A stretch of DNA of 64,000 bases. Origin: Desulfitobacterium dehalogenans ATCC 51507 (GTDB lineage: Bacteria; Bacillota; Desulfitobacteriia; Desulfitobacteriales; Desulfitobacteriaceae). Positions 1 through 9,106 of this stretch are shown here, in pieces. The stretch lies in assembly GCF_000243155.2 (NCBI RefSeq), contig NC_018017.1, forward strand, positions 1,364,001 to 1,428,000. The letters run 5' to 3'. The stretch's first letter is position 1; each line of letters opens with the position of its first letter. The notes beneath the pieces were generated by a model. It made no database searches, had not been told where the DNA came from, and saw only the letters and a program-made list of their open reading frames with translations. Made by a program: the position numbers and the translations under genes.

Positions 1-38
1 CATGCTTAGGACGAATTAAGTAAAGTTTTGGCATGTAA

Positions 39-1973
39 TTATTCAATGATCTTTTTTAACAGGCTATCACTAACAACTCCACTCCCACCGATGATTTGTA
101 CATTTTGGTCATTTAACCCCTTTGAAGACAAATAAGACTTGGCTTCATTAGTCAGGTTAGTGCCCGCTAAGAGAATCGGAGATTTCATCTGAGCGGCTAG
201 AACAGAACCGGAGAGGGCATCAGGATAATTGGTTCCGGTGGCCAGGTAGGCAGTATTACCGGTAAAAGACAAACTGAACTCCTCAAGGATGGCCAGGTTG
301 GTTTCGTAACGGTCATTTCCGGATAAACGTTTGGCACGAGGGAGTTGGTTGAAAACATGATTGCTAATAACCCCTGTTCCCCCCACCACATAAGGTTGGG
401 TTGGGTCATGGTCTTCGATAAACTCTAAAAACCTTTCTGGTAATTTATTGGACGGTGTGAGCAGAACTGGCATGCCTTCGCTAGCAGCCACTGCAGCTGC
501 AGATAAAGCGTCAGGAAAGTTTTCACCGGTACAGACGAAGAACTCCTTGAAATTGCCCAGTTCCTTAGCAATGGCTAAGGAGGTTTCATAACGGGAAGTA
601 CCCTCGATTCTGCGGACAGAGATTCCTTTACTTTTTAGGGATTCTTCGATCCCTTGGGAAACCGCCCCGGTCCCACCGATAATGATGATGTTTTTAGCTC
701 CTAAACGCTTGATCTCAGCTTTGGTATAGAGGTCAAGGGTTTTGGAGGAGGTCAAGAGAATGGGCGCATTATATTTTTGGGCTAGGGGAGCAGCGGAGAG
801 AGCATCCGGGAAATTTTCACCGGTCACAAGGATGGCACAAGCGGAGCCCTGAGGAAAGGTTTCTTGGGATATAGCGACGGAGGTTCTATAGCGATCGATT
901 CCACAGATTCTTTGACCGGGGAACACATAAGAAAAGTAATTTTCGGGATGGTTCAAATCAATCTGGATGTTACTGGACACGGCATTGCCGCTTTGGTCCA
1001 TGACAATAAGTTTAACTAAGATGTCCTCAACACGATCCTCCCTTAATTGTTTTCTGCTGAGGGAGGATTTATATTGATTGTTTTCCTTAGTAATATTCAT
1101 CAGGTATTTGACGGTAGAGTCTTTAGTAGGTTGAGTTACGCCTACCACAGAATAGGTGAGAGGCCCACAGGAGTCATCCATGGATTCTTCCCATTGGAAA
1201 AAGAGCCCACTGGGCGTTACTTCGGTTAATTGGAGCAAGGGTTTACTTGGAGCCTCCTGGTCCTTTTTGCCTTTTAGCCCTGAAAGATTAACAAAATAAT
1301 CATAGAGCCCGGGAACTTCCCAGGCTAAGGGGATATGGGTATTTTCTTGGGGGGTATACTGATAGGAGCGGATCCGAATTAAATCTGGGCTGCCAAAAAG
1401 CTGTACGTAGTCTTCAGCAGCAATTTCCAAGACCGACCAGCAGTGATCACCGTTATTGACTTCTGCATAATAAGTGAGATTGCGGATTTTTGCATAGTGA
1501 GAATCAAGGTAATTAGTGGTTATACCTTCTTTTTTATTCAGATAATAATAGAGAAAATGGTGGCCGTATTCATGGGAAAGGGTGTTTAAGACATAGGGGT
1601 TATCGTCTCCCACTCCAAAGAGGTCAATATAGCGCCCTGGAGCGAGTTGGTCTCTAAACCATTCCCCATACCACATACCTACAGTATCAGTTCCTCTGGG
1701 ATAATCTGGGTAGAGATTGATATGAGATAAATAGGTGATTTCCTCACCTATGGTATTCTTCGCGAACTCATTATATATTTCTTCGAGCTTGTCTAGGTCA
1801 TAACCCGGCACATAGCTGCGAATTTCCACACCATTGGCTCCCTTATAGGTTAGGAGGGGAGATTCCGGAGTATCCTGGGGAGCGAATGTACTTGCTTCAA
1901 GGTTATTTCCTCCCAGAAAAGTGAAAAAGACCATGAGAATTGAAATGAGTAAAGTTCGTTTTTCTTGTTTCAA
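39..1973 (-). CDS. secreted CWB2-repeat protein with HEYGHH metallopeptidase-like domain
   Basis: Predicted exported, cell-wall-bound protein. The TTG at 1973 is preferred because GGAGAGG lies 8 nt before it; the longer frame to 2018 has no such site. A hydrophobic signal segment follows a basic N-terminus (KQEKR). The N-terminal half contains LSHEYGHHFLYYYL, an HExxH zinc-peptidase signature, and a later AAEDYVQLF stretch that could give the third ligand. The middle resembles an Ig/Fn3-like segment. The last ~290 residues are three tandem CWB2 (PF04122) repeats, each with a DRYxT..A and a (T)GxNFPDALS motif, which in clostridia bind secondary cell-wall polymer. No partner gene is adjacent. 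The HExxH is visible; peptidase activity and substrate are inferred. Confidence 0.85.
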   Translation of the reverse strand: MKQEKRTLLISILMVFFTFLGGNNLEASTFAPQDTPESPLLTYKGANGVEIRSYVPGYDLDKLEEIYNEFAKNTIGEEITYLSHINLYPDYPRGTDTVGMWYGEWFRDQLAPGRYIDLFGVGDDNPYVLNTLSHEYGHHFLYYYLNKKEGITTNYLDSHYAKIRNLTYYAEVNNGDHCWSVLEIAAEDYVQLFGSPDLIRIRSYQYTPQENTHIPLAWEVPGLYDYFVNLSGLKGKKDQEAPSKPLLQLTEVTPSGLFFQWEESMDDSCGPLTYSVVGVTQPTKDSTVKYLMNITKENNQYKSSLSRKQLREDRVEDILVKLIVMDQSGNAVSSNIQIDLNHPENYFSYVFPGQRICGIDRYRTSVAISQETFPQGSACAILVTGENFPDALSAAPLAQKYNAPILLTSSKTLDLYTKAEIKRLGAKNIIIIGGTGAVSQGIEESLKSKGISVRRIEGTSRYETSLAIAKELGNFKEFFVCTGENFPDALSAAAVAASEGMPVLLTPSNKLPERFLEFIEDHDPTQPYVVGGTGVISNHVFNQLPRAKRLSGNDRYETNLAILEEFSLSFTGNTAYLATGTNYPDALSGSVLAAQMKSPILLAGTNLTNEAKSYLSSKGLNDQNVQIIGGSGVVSDSLLKKIIE

Positions 1974-2163
1974 GTGAATCACCTCTCCATAGTTAATATA
2001 TTCACAATAAACTTCCAAAATCCTTTTTCTTATATAGAATCTTAGAGGTTTTTTATATAAGAATATACAGCGTTATTTTGGGGGGGAGTGATTTTAAGGA
2101 GAACTTGTGTAAAAAACGAATTTATTGACAGTGCCTTTGGAAGGACGCAGAGATTCTAGTTGC
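1974..2163. other. divergent spacer between the CWB2 gene and the pur leader
   Basis: No gene is visible. It carries an AT-rich inverted repeat (TCTTATATA at 2028-2036 and TATATAAGA at 2054-2062) and a G-run near 2080. It must hold the minus-strand promoter of the CWB2 gene, but I cannot place one convincingly. Confidence 0.4.
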
Positions 2164-2210
2164 AAAAGCCGAACGATTTAACTCAAAACAAATAAAATGT
2201 TCGAAAAAGT
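2164..2210. promoter_or_regulatory. candidate PurR operator (inverted PurBox pair)
   Basis: AAAAGCCGAACGATT at 2164-2178 and the inverse AAATGTTCGAAAAAG at 2195-2209 resemble the B. subtilis PurBox (AWWWCCGAACWWT), facing each other with 24 nt between the CCGAAC and GTTCGA cores. They lie immediately upstream of the -35 element. PurR in Bacillus binds such pairs and is released by PRPP. That this organism has a PurR is inferred. Confidence 0.5.
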
Positions 2211-2211
2211 G

Positions 2212-2240
2212 TTGACCGTTGAATTAAGAAACGGTACAAT
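2212..2240 (+). promoter_or_regulatory. sigma-A promoter of the pur operon
   Basis: TTGACC at 2212-2217 and TACAAT at 2235-2240 are separated by exactly 17 nt. This places the transcript start near 2247, about 40 nt ahead of the guanine aptamer. Confidence 0.75.
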
Positions 2241-2288
2241 TATTCCAGAAGGTAGTTTCTACAAAGATACGTAAAAATTTAAATAGGG

Positions 2289-2359
2289 CGTTCATATAAT
2301 CGCGGAGATAGGGTCTGCAAGTTTCTACCAGGCTGCCGTAAATGGCCTGACTATGAGCG
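2289..2359 (+). ncRNA. purine riboswitch aptamer (guanine type)
   Basis: The conserved purine-riboswitch core is present: ATATAATC, AAGTTTCTACC, CCGTAAAT and GACTATG. P1 is closed by CGTTCAT (2289-2295) with ATGAGCG (2353-2359). The J3/1 base is C (GACTATG, not GATTATG), which specifies guanine rather than adenine. It lies just ahead of a second aptamer and has no terminator of its own. Confidence 0.93.
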
Positions 2360-2361
2360 AA

Positions 2362-2548
2362 AGTGTGCCTAGGGTCTTACCCGAGCGGCACAGGTCTGAT
2401 GGCTGTGTGTACTAAGGTGGCTTCTCAAAGGAGTGGACCTTAGCTTGCTGTTGGATTACAACTTTTCGCTGCTTGCACCCGCTAAAGAGCTGGAGCCTAG
2501 TGGTGAATGGTCGTGGACAAAAAGCCCAGGCGGGTAGGTTTCACTCTT
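2362..2548 (+). ncRNA. PRPP riboswitch (ykkC subtype 2b), tandem with the guanine aptamer
   Basis: The ykkC hallmark elements are readable: GTGCCTAGGGTCTTACCCG near 2364 and the 3' conserved ACAAAAAGCCCAGGCGGG near 2518. Subtype 2b members upstream of purine genes bind PRPP, and tandem guanine-PRPP aptamers sharing one expression platform have been described (Breaker laboratory, 2018). The 3' strand GCGGGTAG is also the 5' arm of the terminator, so aptamer folding should antagonise termination. Subtype is assigned by context; ppGpp (2a) and guanidine (1) types share the core. Confidence 0.8.
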
Positions 2549-2580
2549 TTAGTCAAGTGGAATCTACCCGTTTATTTTTT
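2530..2580 (+). terminator. riboswitch-controlled intrinsic terminator of the pur leader
   Basis: GCGGGTAGGTTTCAC pairs with GTGGAATCTACCCG around a short loop, followed by TTTATTTTTT. Its 5' arm overlaps the last conserved element of the PRPP aptamer. The expected logic is that PRPP allows read-through and guanine opposes it. Confidence 0.85.
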
Positions 2581-2643
2581 AGCCAATTATGGTTTCATTG
2601 TTTATGAGTCATATCATAGAAGACATAGAATAGGGAGGGTATC

Positions 2644-5600
2644 ATGGAACTGCAAACTGTAAAACGTATTTATGTGGAGAAGAAGCCCGGTTTTAATATC
2701 GAGGCCCAGGGATTATTGCAGGATCTTCAGGAAAATCTGGGTATCAAAGGCTTAAAAGAGCTAAGAATCATTAACCGATACGATGTGGCAGGTATTACAT
2801 CTGAGGAATACGCTCAGGCCAGAACGATCATTTTTTCCGAACCGACCGTGGATTGGATCTATGATGAAGAACTCGTGCTTTCTTCCCAAGACCACGTATT
2901 TGCCATGGAATACCTTCCAGGTCAATATGACCAACGGGCTGATTCGGCGATCCAATGCGTTCAGATCCTCACCCAAAAAGAGCGTCCGGAGATCGCTTCC
3001 GCCAAAGTGGTTGTTCTTAAGGGGCAGATCACGGAAGATGAACTGGAACGAATTAAGCAATATTGTATCAATCCTGTGGAATCTCGGGAAGCTGGTCTAG
3101 AAAAACCTGAAACCCTCGCTTTTGTATCTGAACTTCCTGAGGATGTCGAAATTATTGAGGGTTTTATCGGAATGAAGAAGGTAGAGTTGGAAGAATTCTA
3201 TCAGGGAGCAGGCTTGGCCATGAGCCTGGAGGACCTGGCTTTCTGTCAGGGGTATTTTCGGGATGAGGAAAAACGGGACCCCACCATCACGGAAATTCGA
3301 GTCATTGATACCTATTGGTCGGATCATTGCCGCCATACGACCTTTTTTACACAATTGCAAAATATCTCCATCGAGGAAGGAGAGTTTGCGGCGCCTATTC
3401 AGAAAGCCTATGAGGAGTATATGGGATCCCGGGAGCTGGTTTATGGGGAAAAAGCTCAAAGCCGGGATGTCTGTCTGATGGATTTGGCCGTTATCGGAAT
3501 GAAGGAGCTCAAAAAGAAGGGGCTTCTTCAAGATCTCGACGAGTCCGATGAAATCAATGCGTGTAGTATTGTTGTCAATGTGGATGTGGATGGCAAGAGT
3601 GAAGAATGGCTAATTATGTTTAAAAATGAAACCCATAATCATCCCACAGAAATCGAGCCCTTTGGGGGAGCTGCTACCTGTCTCGGCGGGGCCATACGGG
3701 ATCCTTTATCCGGGCGGACTTATGTCTATCAGGCCATGCGGGTTACCGGAAGCGGCGATCCCCGGACAAAAGTGGAAGAAACCCTACCAGGAAAACTGCC
3801 CCAAAGAAAGATCACTACAGTTGCAGCAGCTGGTTACAGTTCTTACGGCAACCAAATTGGTTTAGCCACTGGGCAAGTTGCAGAAGTTTATGATGAAGGT
3901 TTTATCGCCAAACGGATGGAGATCGGTGCAGTCATCGCTGCAGCCCCTAGGAAAAATGTGGTCCGGGAAGCACCGCAGCCCGGAGATGTCGTGGTTTTAG
4001 TGGGAGGGCGTACAGGCCGGGACGGCTGCGGAGGAGCTACGGGCTCTTCCAAAGAGCATACCATGGAATCATTAGCCAGCTGTGGAGCGGAAGTACAAAA
4101 AGGGAATCCTCCTACAGAGAGAAAAATTCAACGCCTCTTCCGTAACCCTAAAGTCAGCACTATGATTAAAAAATGTAATGATTTTGGCGCAGGTGGAGTA
4201 TCGGTGGCCATTGGAGAATTGACGGATGGTTTGGAGATCAACCTGGACGCAGTTCCCAAAAAATATGAGGGCTTGGATGGTACGGAGCTGGCCATCTCTG
4301 AATCCCAGGAGCGAATGGCGGTGGTCATCGCAGCAGAAAACTTAGAGGCCTTCGTCGAGTATGCAGATGAGGAAAATCTTGAAGCCACTTTAGTTGCCAA
4401 GGTCAGTGAGAATCCTCGCTTAAATATGACCTGGCGAGGCAAAACCATTGTGGATATCAGCCGGGAGTTTCTAAACACTAACGGTGTAAAACAAAAAGCG
4501 GATGTGTCGGTGCTGCTTCCTGAAAGCAAAGAGAACCATTTTAGTCGGTTGCCGAAAGCCGTTGAAGAGAAGCTCGGGAAACATGCTTCAGGCGATAATG
4601 CTCTATATGAAGCTTGGTTGGCTAATTTAGAAGATCTGAATGTCTGCAGTCAAAAAGGTCTGGTAGAACGTTTTGACAGTACTATTGGAGCGAATACAGT
4701 ACTGATGCCCTTCGGCGGAAAATATCAAGCCACCCCAGCTGAAGGAATGGTGGCGAAGATTCCTGTAGAGTCTGGGGATACTCATACAGCTACAGCTATG
4801 ACCTACGGATATAATCCCCAATGTGCTAAGTGGAGTCCTTTCCACGGCGCTCTGTATGCAGTGGTGGAAGCAGTTACGAAAATGGTAGCAATGGGAGCCG
4901 ATTATCGAAGCATTCGTTTAACCCTGCAAGAGTATTTTGAAAAACTGGGCAAGGAACCTCAAAAATGGGGAAAACCTTTCTCCGCTCTCTTAGGAGCCTA
5001 CTATGCCCAAAAGAAGCTGGAAATTCCGGCCATTGGTGGTAAGGACAGTATGTCAGGAACGTTTATGGATCTGCATGTGCCCCCCACCTTGGTGGCTTTT
5101 GCAGTGGGGGTATTAAATACAGGCGATGTAATCTCCCAGGAGTTTAAACAAGCAGGCAGCCAAGTGGTCCTGATTCCTGCAAGGCGGGATAAAGAAGAAG
5201 TAGTTGATTTTGAACATCTAGCTGCTAATTATGATAAGGTTCATGAACTCATTCGTTCAGGTAAAGTCCTGTCTTCCCACACTGTAAGAATGGGGGGACT
5301 GGCCGCCGCTCTGACCAGGATGGCCTTTGGCAATCTGGTCGGCATGAGGTTCTGTTCGCCTATGGTCGTGGCAGACTTGTTCCGGACGGATTACGGATCC
5401 ATCATTTTAGAAATTCCTGCAGCGGTTGATCTTCAGGATGCTTTTGGTGAAGTCAAGTATGTGGTTCTGGGCAGCACTCAAGAAAAGCCTGCCATCGAAC
5501 TCAATGGAGTCGAAATCTCCTTAGATGAAGCCTTTAAAGCTTGGGAAAAACCATTAGAAAGAATTTTCCCCACAAAAACTAAAAGTGCGGGACAGCCTCA

Positions 5601-6453
5601 AAGGATGTCCTTTGAGGAACGGAATTTACAAAGGCCATCTACTAAGATTGCCAAGCCCAGGGTGTTTATCCCTGTTTTTCCAGGTACGAATTGTGAGTAT
5701 GATTCGGCACGAGTCTTCACAAAGGCGGGGGCTTTGGTTGAGACCTTAGTCATTCGCAATCTGACCCCTGATCATGTGGAGCAATCCATCGCCGGAATTG
5801 TCAAAGGGATAGAACGAGCACAAATGGTCATGCTGCCCGGTGGTTTCAGTGCCGGGGATGAGCCTGACGGTTCTGGGAAATTTATCGCCACGATGTTCCG
5901 CAATCCCCGAATTAAGGAAGCGGTCATGAGATTGCTTAACCAAAGAGATGGATTAATGCTGGGAGTCTGTAATGGGTTCCAAGCTTTGATTAAATTAGGT
6001 TTATTGCCTTATGGAGAAATCATGGATCTGGATGAAGATGCTCCAACTCTAACCTATAATAAAATCGGACGCCATATTTCCTGTATGGTGCAGACCAAAG
6101 TGGTCTCCACCTTATCTCCCTGGTTCAGCGGTATGGAGTTAGGAGATATTCATACTATCCCCGTATCCCATGGGGAAGGACGGTTTGTGGCCAACCCGGA
6201 TGTGATCCGAAAGCTGATGGAGCGGGGGCAAGTGGCTACTCAATATGTGAACCACCAAGGTCATCCCAGCAATGATGTCCTTTATAATCCCAATGGCTCC
6301 TATGAGGCTATCGAAGGGATCACTAGTCCTGATGGCCGCGTCTTAGGTAAGATGGGGCACTCCGAACGTGTGGGTGAAGGTGTGGCCATTAATATTAGCG
6401 GGAATAAATATCAGCCGATTTTCGAAGGCGGCGTGAATTATTTTAGGGGATAA
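2644..6453 (+). CDS. purL: phosphoribosylformylglycinamidine synthase, single-chain PurL with PurQ-like glutaminase domain
   Basis: Converts FGAR, glutamine and ATP to FGAM (purine step 4). The 1269-residue length matches the large single-chain enzyme (E. coli about 1295 aa) rather than the three-part PurS/PurQ/PurL of Bacillus. The ATP/FGAR domain has ETHNHPTEIEPFGGAATC and two AIR-synthetase-like halves. The glutamine amidotransferase domain begins near residue 1005 (FIPVFPGTNCEYDSARVF), with the catalytic Cys in GVCNGFQ at about residue 1109 and His/Glu in HGEGRF at about 1176-1178. The ATG has GGAGGG 8 nt upstream. It is the first gene of the operon, behind the riboswitch leader. Confidence 0.97.
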   Translation: MELQTVKRIYVEKKPGFNIEAQGLLQDLQENLGIKGLKELRIINRYDVAGITSEEYAQARTIIFSEPTVDWIYDEELVLSSQDHVFAMEYLPGQYDQRADSAIQCVQILTQKERPEIASAKVVVLKGQITEDELERIKQYCINPVESREAGLEKPETLAFVSELPEDVEIIEGFIGMKKVELEEFYQGAGLAMSLEDLAFCQGYFRDEEKRDPTITEIRVIDTYWSDHCRHTTFFTQLQNISIEEGEFAAPIQKAYEEYMGSRELVYGEKAQSRDVCLMDLAVIGMKELKKKGLLQDLDESDEINACSIVVNVDVDGKSEEWLIMFKNETHNHPTEIEPFGGAATCLGGAIRDPLSGRTYVYQAMRVTGSGDPRTKVEETLPGKLPQRKITTVAAAGYSSYGNQIGLATGQVAEVYDEGFIAKRMEIGAVIAAAPRKNVVREAPQPGDVVVLVGGRTGRDGCGGATGSSKEHTMESLASCGAEVQKGNPPTERKIQRLFRNPKVSTMIKKCNDFGAGGVSVAIGELTDGLEINLDAVPKKYEGLDGTELAISESQERMAVVIAAENLEAFVEYADEENLEATLVAKVSENPRLNMTWRGKTIVDISREFLNTNGVKQKADVSVLLPESKENHFSRLPKAVEEKLGKHASGDNALYEAWLANLEDLNVCSQKGLVERFDSTIGANTVLMPFGGKYQATPAEGMVAKIPVESGDTHTATAMTYGYNPQCAKWSPFHGALYAVVEAVTKMVAMGADYRSIRLTLQEYFEKLGKEPQKWGKPFSALLGAYYAQKKLEIPAIGGKDSMSGTFMDLHVPPTLVAFAVGVLNTGDVISQEFKQAGSQVVLIPARRDKEEVVDFEHLAANYDKVHELIRSGKVLSSHTVRMGGLAAALTRMAFGNLVGMRFCSPMVVADLFRTDYGSIILEIPAAVDLQDAFGEVKYVVLGSTQEKPAIELNGVEISLDEAFKAWEKPLERIFPTKTKSAGQPQRMSFEERNLQRPSTKIAKPRVFIPVFPGTNCEYDSARVFTKAGALVETLVIRNLTPDHVEQSIAGIVKGIERAQMVMLPGGFSAGDEPDGSGKFIATMFRNPRIKEAVMRLLNQRDGLMLGVCNGFQALIKLGLLPYGEIMDLDEDAPTLTYNKIGRHISCMVQTKVVSTLSPWFSGMELGDIHTIPVSHGEGRFVANPDVIRKLMERGQVATQYVNHQGHPSNDVLYNPNGSYEAIEGITSPDGRVLGKMGHSERVGEGVAINISGNKYQPIFEGGVNYFRG

Positions 6454-6503
6454 TAGTGTCACCTATTGATTAAACAAAGGACAAAGTAATAGGAGGAAGC
6501 AGT

Positions 6504-7010
6504 ATGAACTTAGTTGGTATCGTCATGGGCAGTGACTCGGATTTTAACGTGATGGAGGATGCTATCAAAGTCCTGAAGGAATTCGGGGTGAGTTTTGAGG
6601 TTAAGGTGTCCTCTGCTCATCGAACGTTGGAAAGAACCTTAAATTGGGTTAAGGAGTTTGAAGGACAGGGCGGTAAGGTGATTATTGCAGGAGCGGGGAT
6701 GGCTGCTCACTTGCCCGGCGTTGTGGCAGGGGCGACGACATTACCGGTTATCGGGGTGCCTATTCGGAGCGGTGCCTTAGAGGGTGTGGATGCCCTGTAT
6801 GCTATCGTCCAGATGCCGCCTGGTATTCCTGTGGCAACAGTCGGTATCAACGGTGCTAAAAATGCCGGACTCTTAGGAGTCCAAATGTTGGCTAATGCTG
6901 ATGAACATCTGAAAGAAGCTTTGAAAAATTACCGCATTAAGATGGCACAAGGGGTGGAAGAAAAGGATAGAGCGCTACAGGAGATTTTAGATAATCGAGA
7001 GAGGAAATAA
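6504..7010 (+). CDS. purE: N5-carboxyaminoimidazole ribonucleotide mutase
   Basis: Moves the carboxylate of N5-CAIR to give CAIR. Length 168 aa is standard for class I PurE. GIVMGSDSDFNVM at the N-terminus is the nucleotide-binding loop, SSAHRT carries the conserved active-site His, and GAGMAAHLPGVVAG is the second family motif. AGGAGG lies 8 nt before the ATG. It follows purL by 50 nt and is only 3 nt from purB. No purK is in the operon; its partner must lie elsewhere if this is a true N5-CAIR mutase. Confidence 0.95.
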   Translation: MNLVGIVMGSDSDFNVMEDAIKVLKEFGVSFEVKVSSAHRTLERTLNWVKEFEGQGGKVIIAGAGMAAHLPGVVAGATTLPVIGVPIRSGALEGVDALYAIVQMPPGIPVATVGINGAKNAGLLGVQMLANADEHLKEALKNYRIKMAQGVEEKDRALQEILDNRERK

Positions 7011-7013
7011 CCC

Positions 7014-8309
7014 ATGATTGAACGATATACCCTCCCAGAGATGGGGCGAATCTGGACCGATGAACATCGGTTGGAGCTTTGGCTCAAGATCGAAATAGCA
7101 GCCTGTGAAGGTTGGGCAAAGCTTGGGAAGATTCCGGAAGATGCGGTCAAGATCATCCGTGAAAGAGCAGGGTTTTCTTGGGAAAGAGTCAAAGAAATTG
7201 AAGAAATCACCCACCATGACGTTCTGGCTTTTACCACTAATGTAGCGGAACATGTAGGGGAGGAAGCAAAATATATTCATCTCGGTCTTACCTCTTCAGA
7301 TGTTCTGGATACGGCTTTATCCTTGCAGATGGTGGAAGCCGCAGACATCTTGCTTGAGAAGCTGGTGCGGCTGGAAGTAGCGCTAAAAAAGAGAGCCCTT
7401 GAGCATAAGGATACCTTGATGATGGGAAGAACCCATGGCATTCATGCCGAACCCATCACTATGGGTCTTAAGTTTGCTTTATGGTACGAAGAAATTAAGC
7501 GTCACATCGGCCGTGTCCAGTTCGCCCGGGAGGAGATTCGGGTCGGAAAAATCTCCGGAGCAGTGGGAACCTTTGCTAATGTGGAACCCTTTGTAGAAGA
7601 ATGGGTCTGTGAGTCCTTGGGATTAAAGCCGGCTCCCATCTCTACTCAGGTAGTGCAGCGTGACCGGCATGCCTTTTATATGACCACACTGGCCGGGGTT
7701 GCCAGCAGTTTGGATAGAATAGCTACGGAACTGCGAAATCTCCAGCGTACCGATGTCCATGAAGTGGAAGAACCTTTTGCCAAAGGTCAAAAGGGCTCCT
7801 CGGCAATGCCCCATAAGAAAAATCCCATAACCGGTGAAAGAATCTGCGGCATGGCAAGGGTCATACGTGGCAACGCTCAGGCTGCTTTGGAGAATGTCGC
7901 TCTTTGGCATGAACGGGATATCTCTCATTCTTCTGCTGAGCGGATTATTCTGCCCGACAGTACCATTGCTCTGGATTATATGTTGGATAAGATGATCAAG
8001 CTTATCGAGGGACTTCGGGTCTTTCCAGAAACCATGCAGGAAAATATCGATAAAGTAGTAGGGCTGATCTTCTCCCAAAGGGTCATGCTGACCCTGGTGG
8101 AAAAAGGCCTGAGCCGGGAGACGGCTTACGCCTGGACCCAGCGCAATGCTTTGCAGGCTTGGGAGACCAAGGAGTCTTTCCAATCCTTGGTGCTTAAGGA
8201 TCAAGACATTCGGAATTATTTAGATGAAGAAGAAATCGCTGAACTCTTTGATTACAGCTATCATACGAAGCATGTGGATACAATTTTCAAGAGAGTCGGG
8301 CTTCTTTAA
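7014..8309 (+). CDS. purB: adenylosuccinate lyase
   Basis: Fumarase/aspartase-superfamily lyase acting twice: on SAICAR to AICAR and on adenylosuccinate to AMP. The signature GSSAMPHKKNPITGE is at about residues 261-275, with the catalytic Ser in its mobile loop. GRTHGIHAEPITMG and TSSDVLDTALS supply the other two conserved regions. Length 431 aa fits the short bacterial (B. subtilis type) form. It starts 3 nt after purE, so the two are probably translationally coupled. Confidence 0.96.
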   Translation: MIERYTLPEMGRIWTDEHRLELWLKIEIAACEGWAKLGKIPEDAVKIIRERAGFSWERVKEIEEITHHDVLAFTTNVAEHVGEEAKYIHLGLTSSDVLDTALSLQMVEAADILLEKLVRLEVALKKRALEHKDTLMMGRTHGIHAEPITMGLKFALWYEEIKRHIGRVQFAREEIRVGKISGAVGTFANVEPFVEEWVCESLGLKPAPISTQVVQRDRHAFYMTTLAGVASSLDRIATELRNLQRTDVHEVEEPFAKGQKGSSAMPHKKNPITGERICGMARVIRGNAQAALENVALWHERDISHSSAERIILPDSTIALDYMLDKMIKLIEGLRVFPETMQENIDKVVGLIFSQRVMLTLVEKGLSRETAYAWTQRNALQAWETKESFQSLVLKDQDIRNYLDEEEIAELFDYSYHTKHVDTIFKRVGLL

Positions 8310-8371
8310 TAAACTTAGAACCTTAGAAACCGGCGGAAATCGATTAGGCGATTGAAGAGGGAGAGTGAGCT

Positions 8372-9088
8372 ATGGAAAAAGGCGAAATGTTATATGAAGG
8401 AAAAGCCAAGAAAGTTTATGCAACTGATCAAGAAGAAATCTATTGGGTAGAGTACAAGGATGATGCCACTGCTTTTAACGGGGAAAAGAAGGGGACCATT
8501 GAGGATAAAGGAGTGGTCAACAATCGTCTTTCCGCCCTCTTTTTCGAAGTTTTAGAAAAGGTTGGGATCCCTACCCATTTTCTAGAATTGCTTAATGAGC
8601 GGGAAATGCTGGTACGCAAGCTGAACATGATTCCCTTGGAAGTGGTGGTACGCAATATCGCAGCTGGCAGCTTGGCAAAGCGCTTAGGGGTGGAAGAGGG
8701 GTTTAAATTATCCCGCCCTGTGGTGGAACTATACTATAAGGACGATGCTCTGGGTGATCCCTTCGTGAATGAGTTCCATTCCTTAGCGATGGGGTGGGCT
8801 GAAGAATCGGACCTTAAAGAAATTCAAGAACTGGGGCTTAAAATTAATGGAGAGTTACAGAAGATTTTAGACCAGGCGCGAATTATTCTGGTAGACTTTA
8901 AGCTGGAATTCGGCAAAGCGGATGGTAAAGTCTATTTAGGGGATGAGATTTCACCCGATACCTGCCGCTTTTGGGATAAAGAGACTCAGGAAAAGCTGGA
9001 TAAGGATCGCTTCCGTCGTGATCTGGGCAAGGTTGAAGAAGCCTATGCGGAAGTCTATCGACGTGTTAAAGAAGTTCTTAACAATTAA
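8372..9088 (+). CDS. purC: SAICAR synthetase
   Basis: ATP-dependent ligation of aspartate to CAIR. Conserved blocks are [10 protein letters not shown] near the start, [36 protein letters not shown] and [12 protein letters not shown]. Length 238 aa is normal. The start has GGGAGAG 8-10 nt upstream. It lies 62 nt after purB and 18 nt before purF. Confidence 0.97.
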   Translation: MEKGEMLYEGKAKKVYATDQEEIYWVEYKDDATAFNGEKKGTIEDKGVVNNRLSALFFEVLEKVGIPTHFLELLNEREMLVRKLNMIPLEVVVRNIAAGSLAKRLGVEEGFKLSRPVVELYYKDDALGDPFVNEFHSLAMGWAEESDLKEIQELGLKINGELQKILDQARIILVDFKLEFGKADGKVYLGDEISPDTCRFWDKETQEKLDKDRFRRDLGKVEEAYAEVYRRVKEVLNN

Positions 9089-9106
9089 AATTAGGAGGGT
9101 ATCGCT

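Noticed and set aside
2362-2548. Guanidine-I or ppGpp riboswitch instead of PRPP
   Set aside because: The shared ykkC core alone cannot decide, but the position after a guanine aptamer and before pur genes fits the PRPP subtype.
7623-8204. 193-aa minus-strand frame inside purB
   Set aside because: Shadow of purB codons; the sense strand carries all adenylosuccinate lyase motifs.
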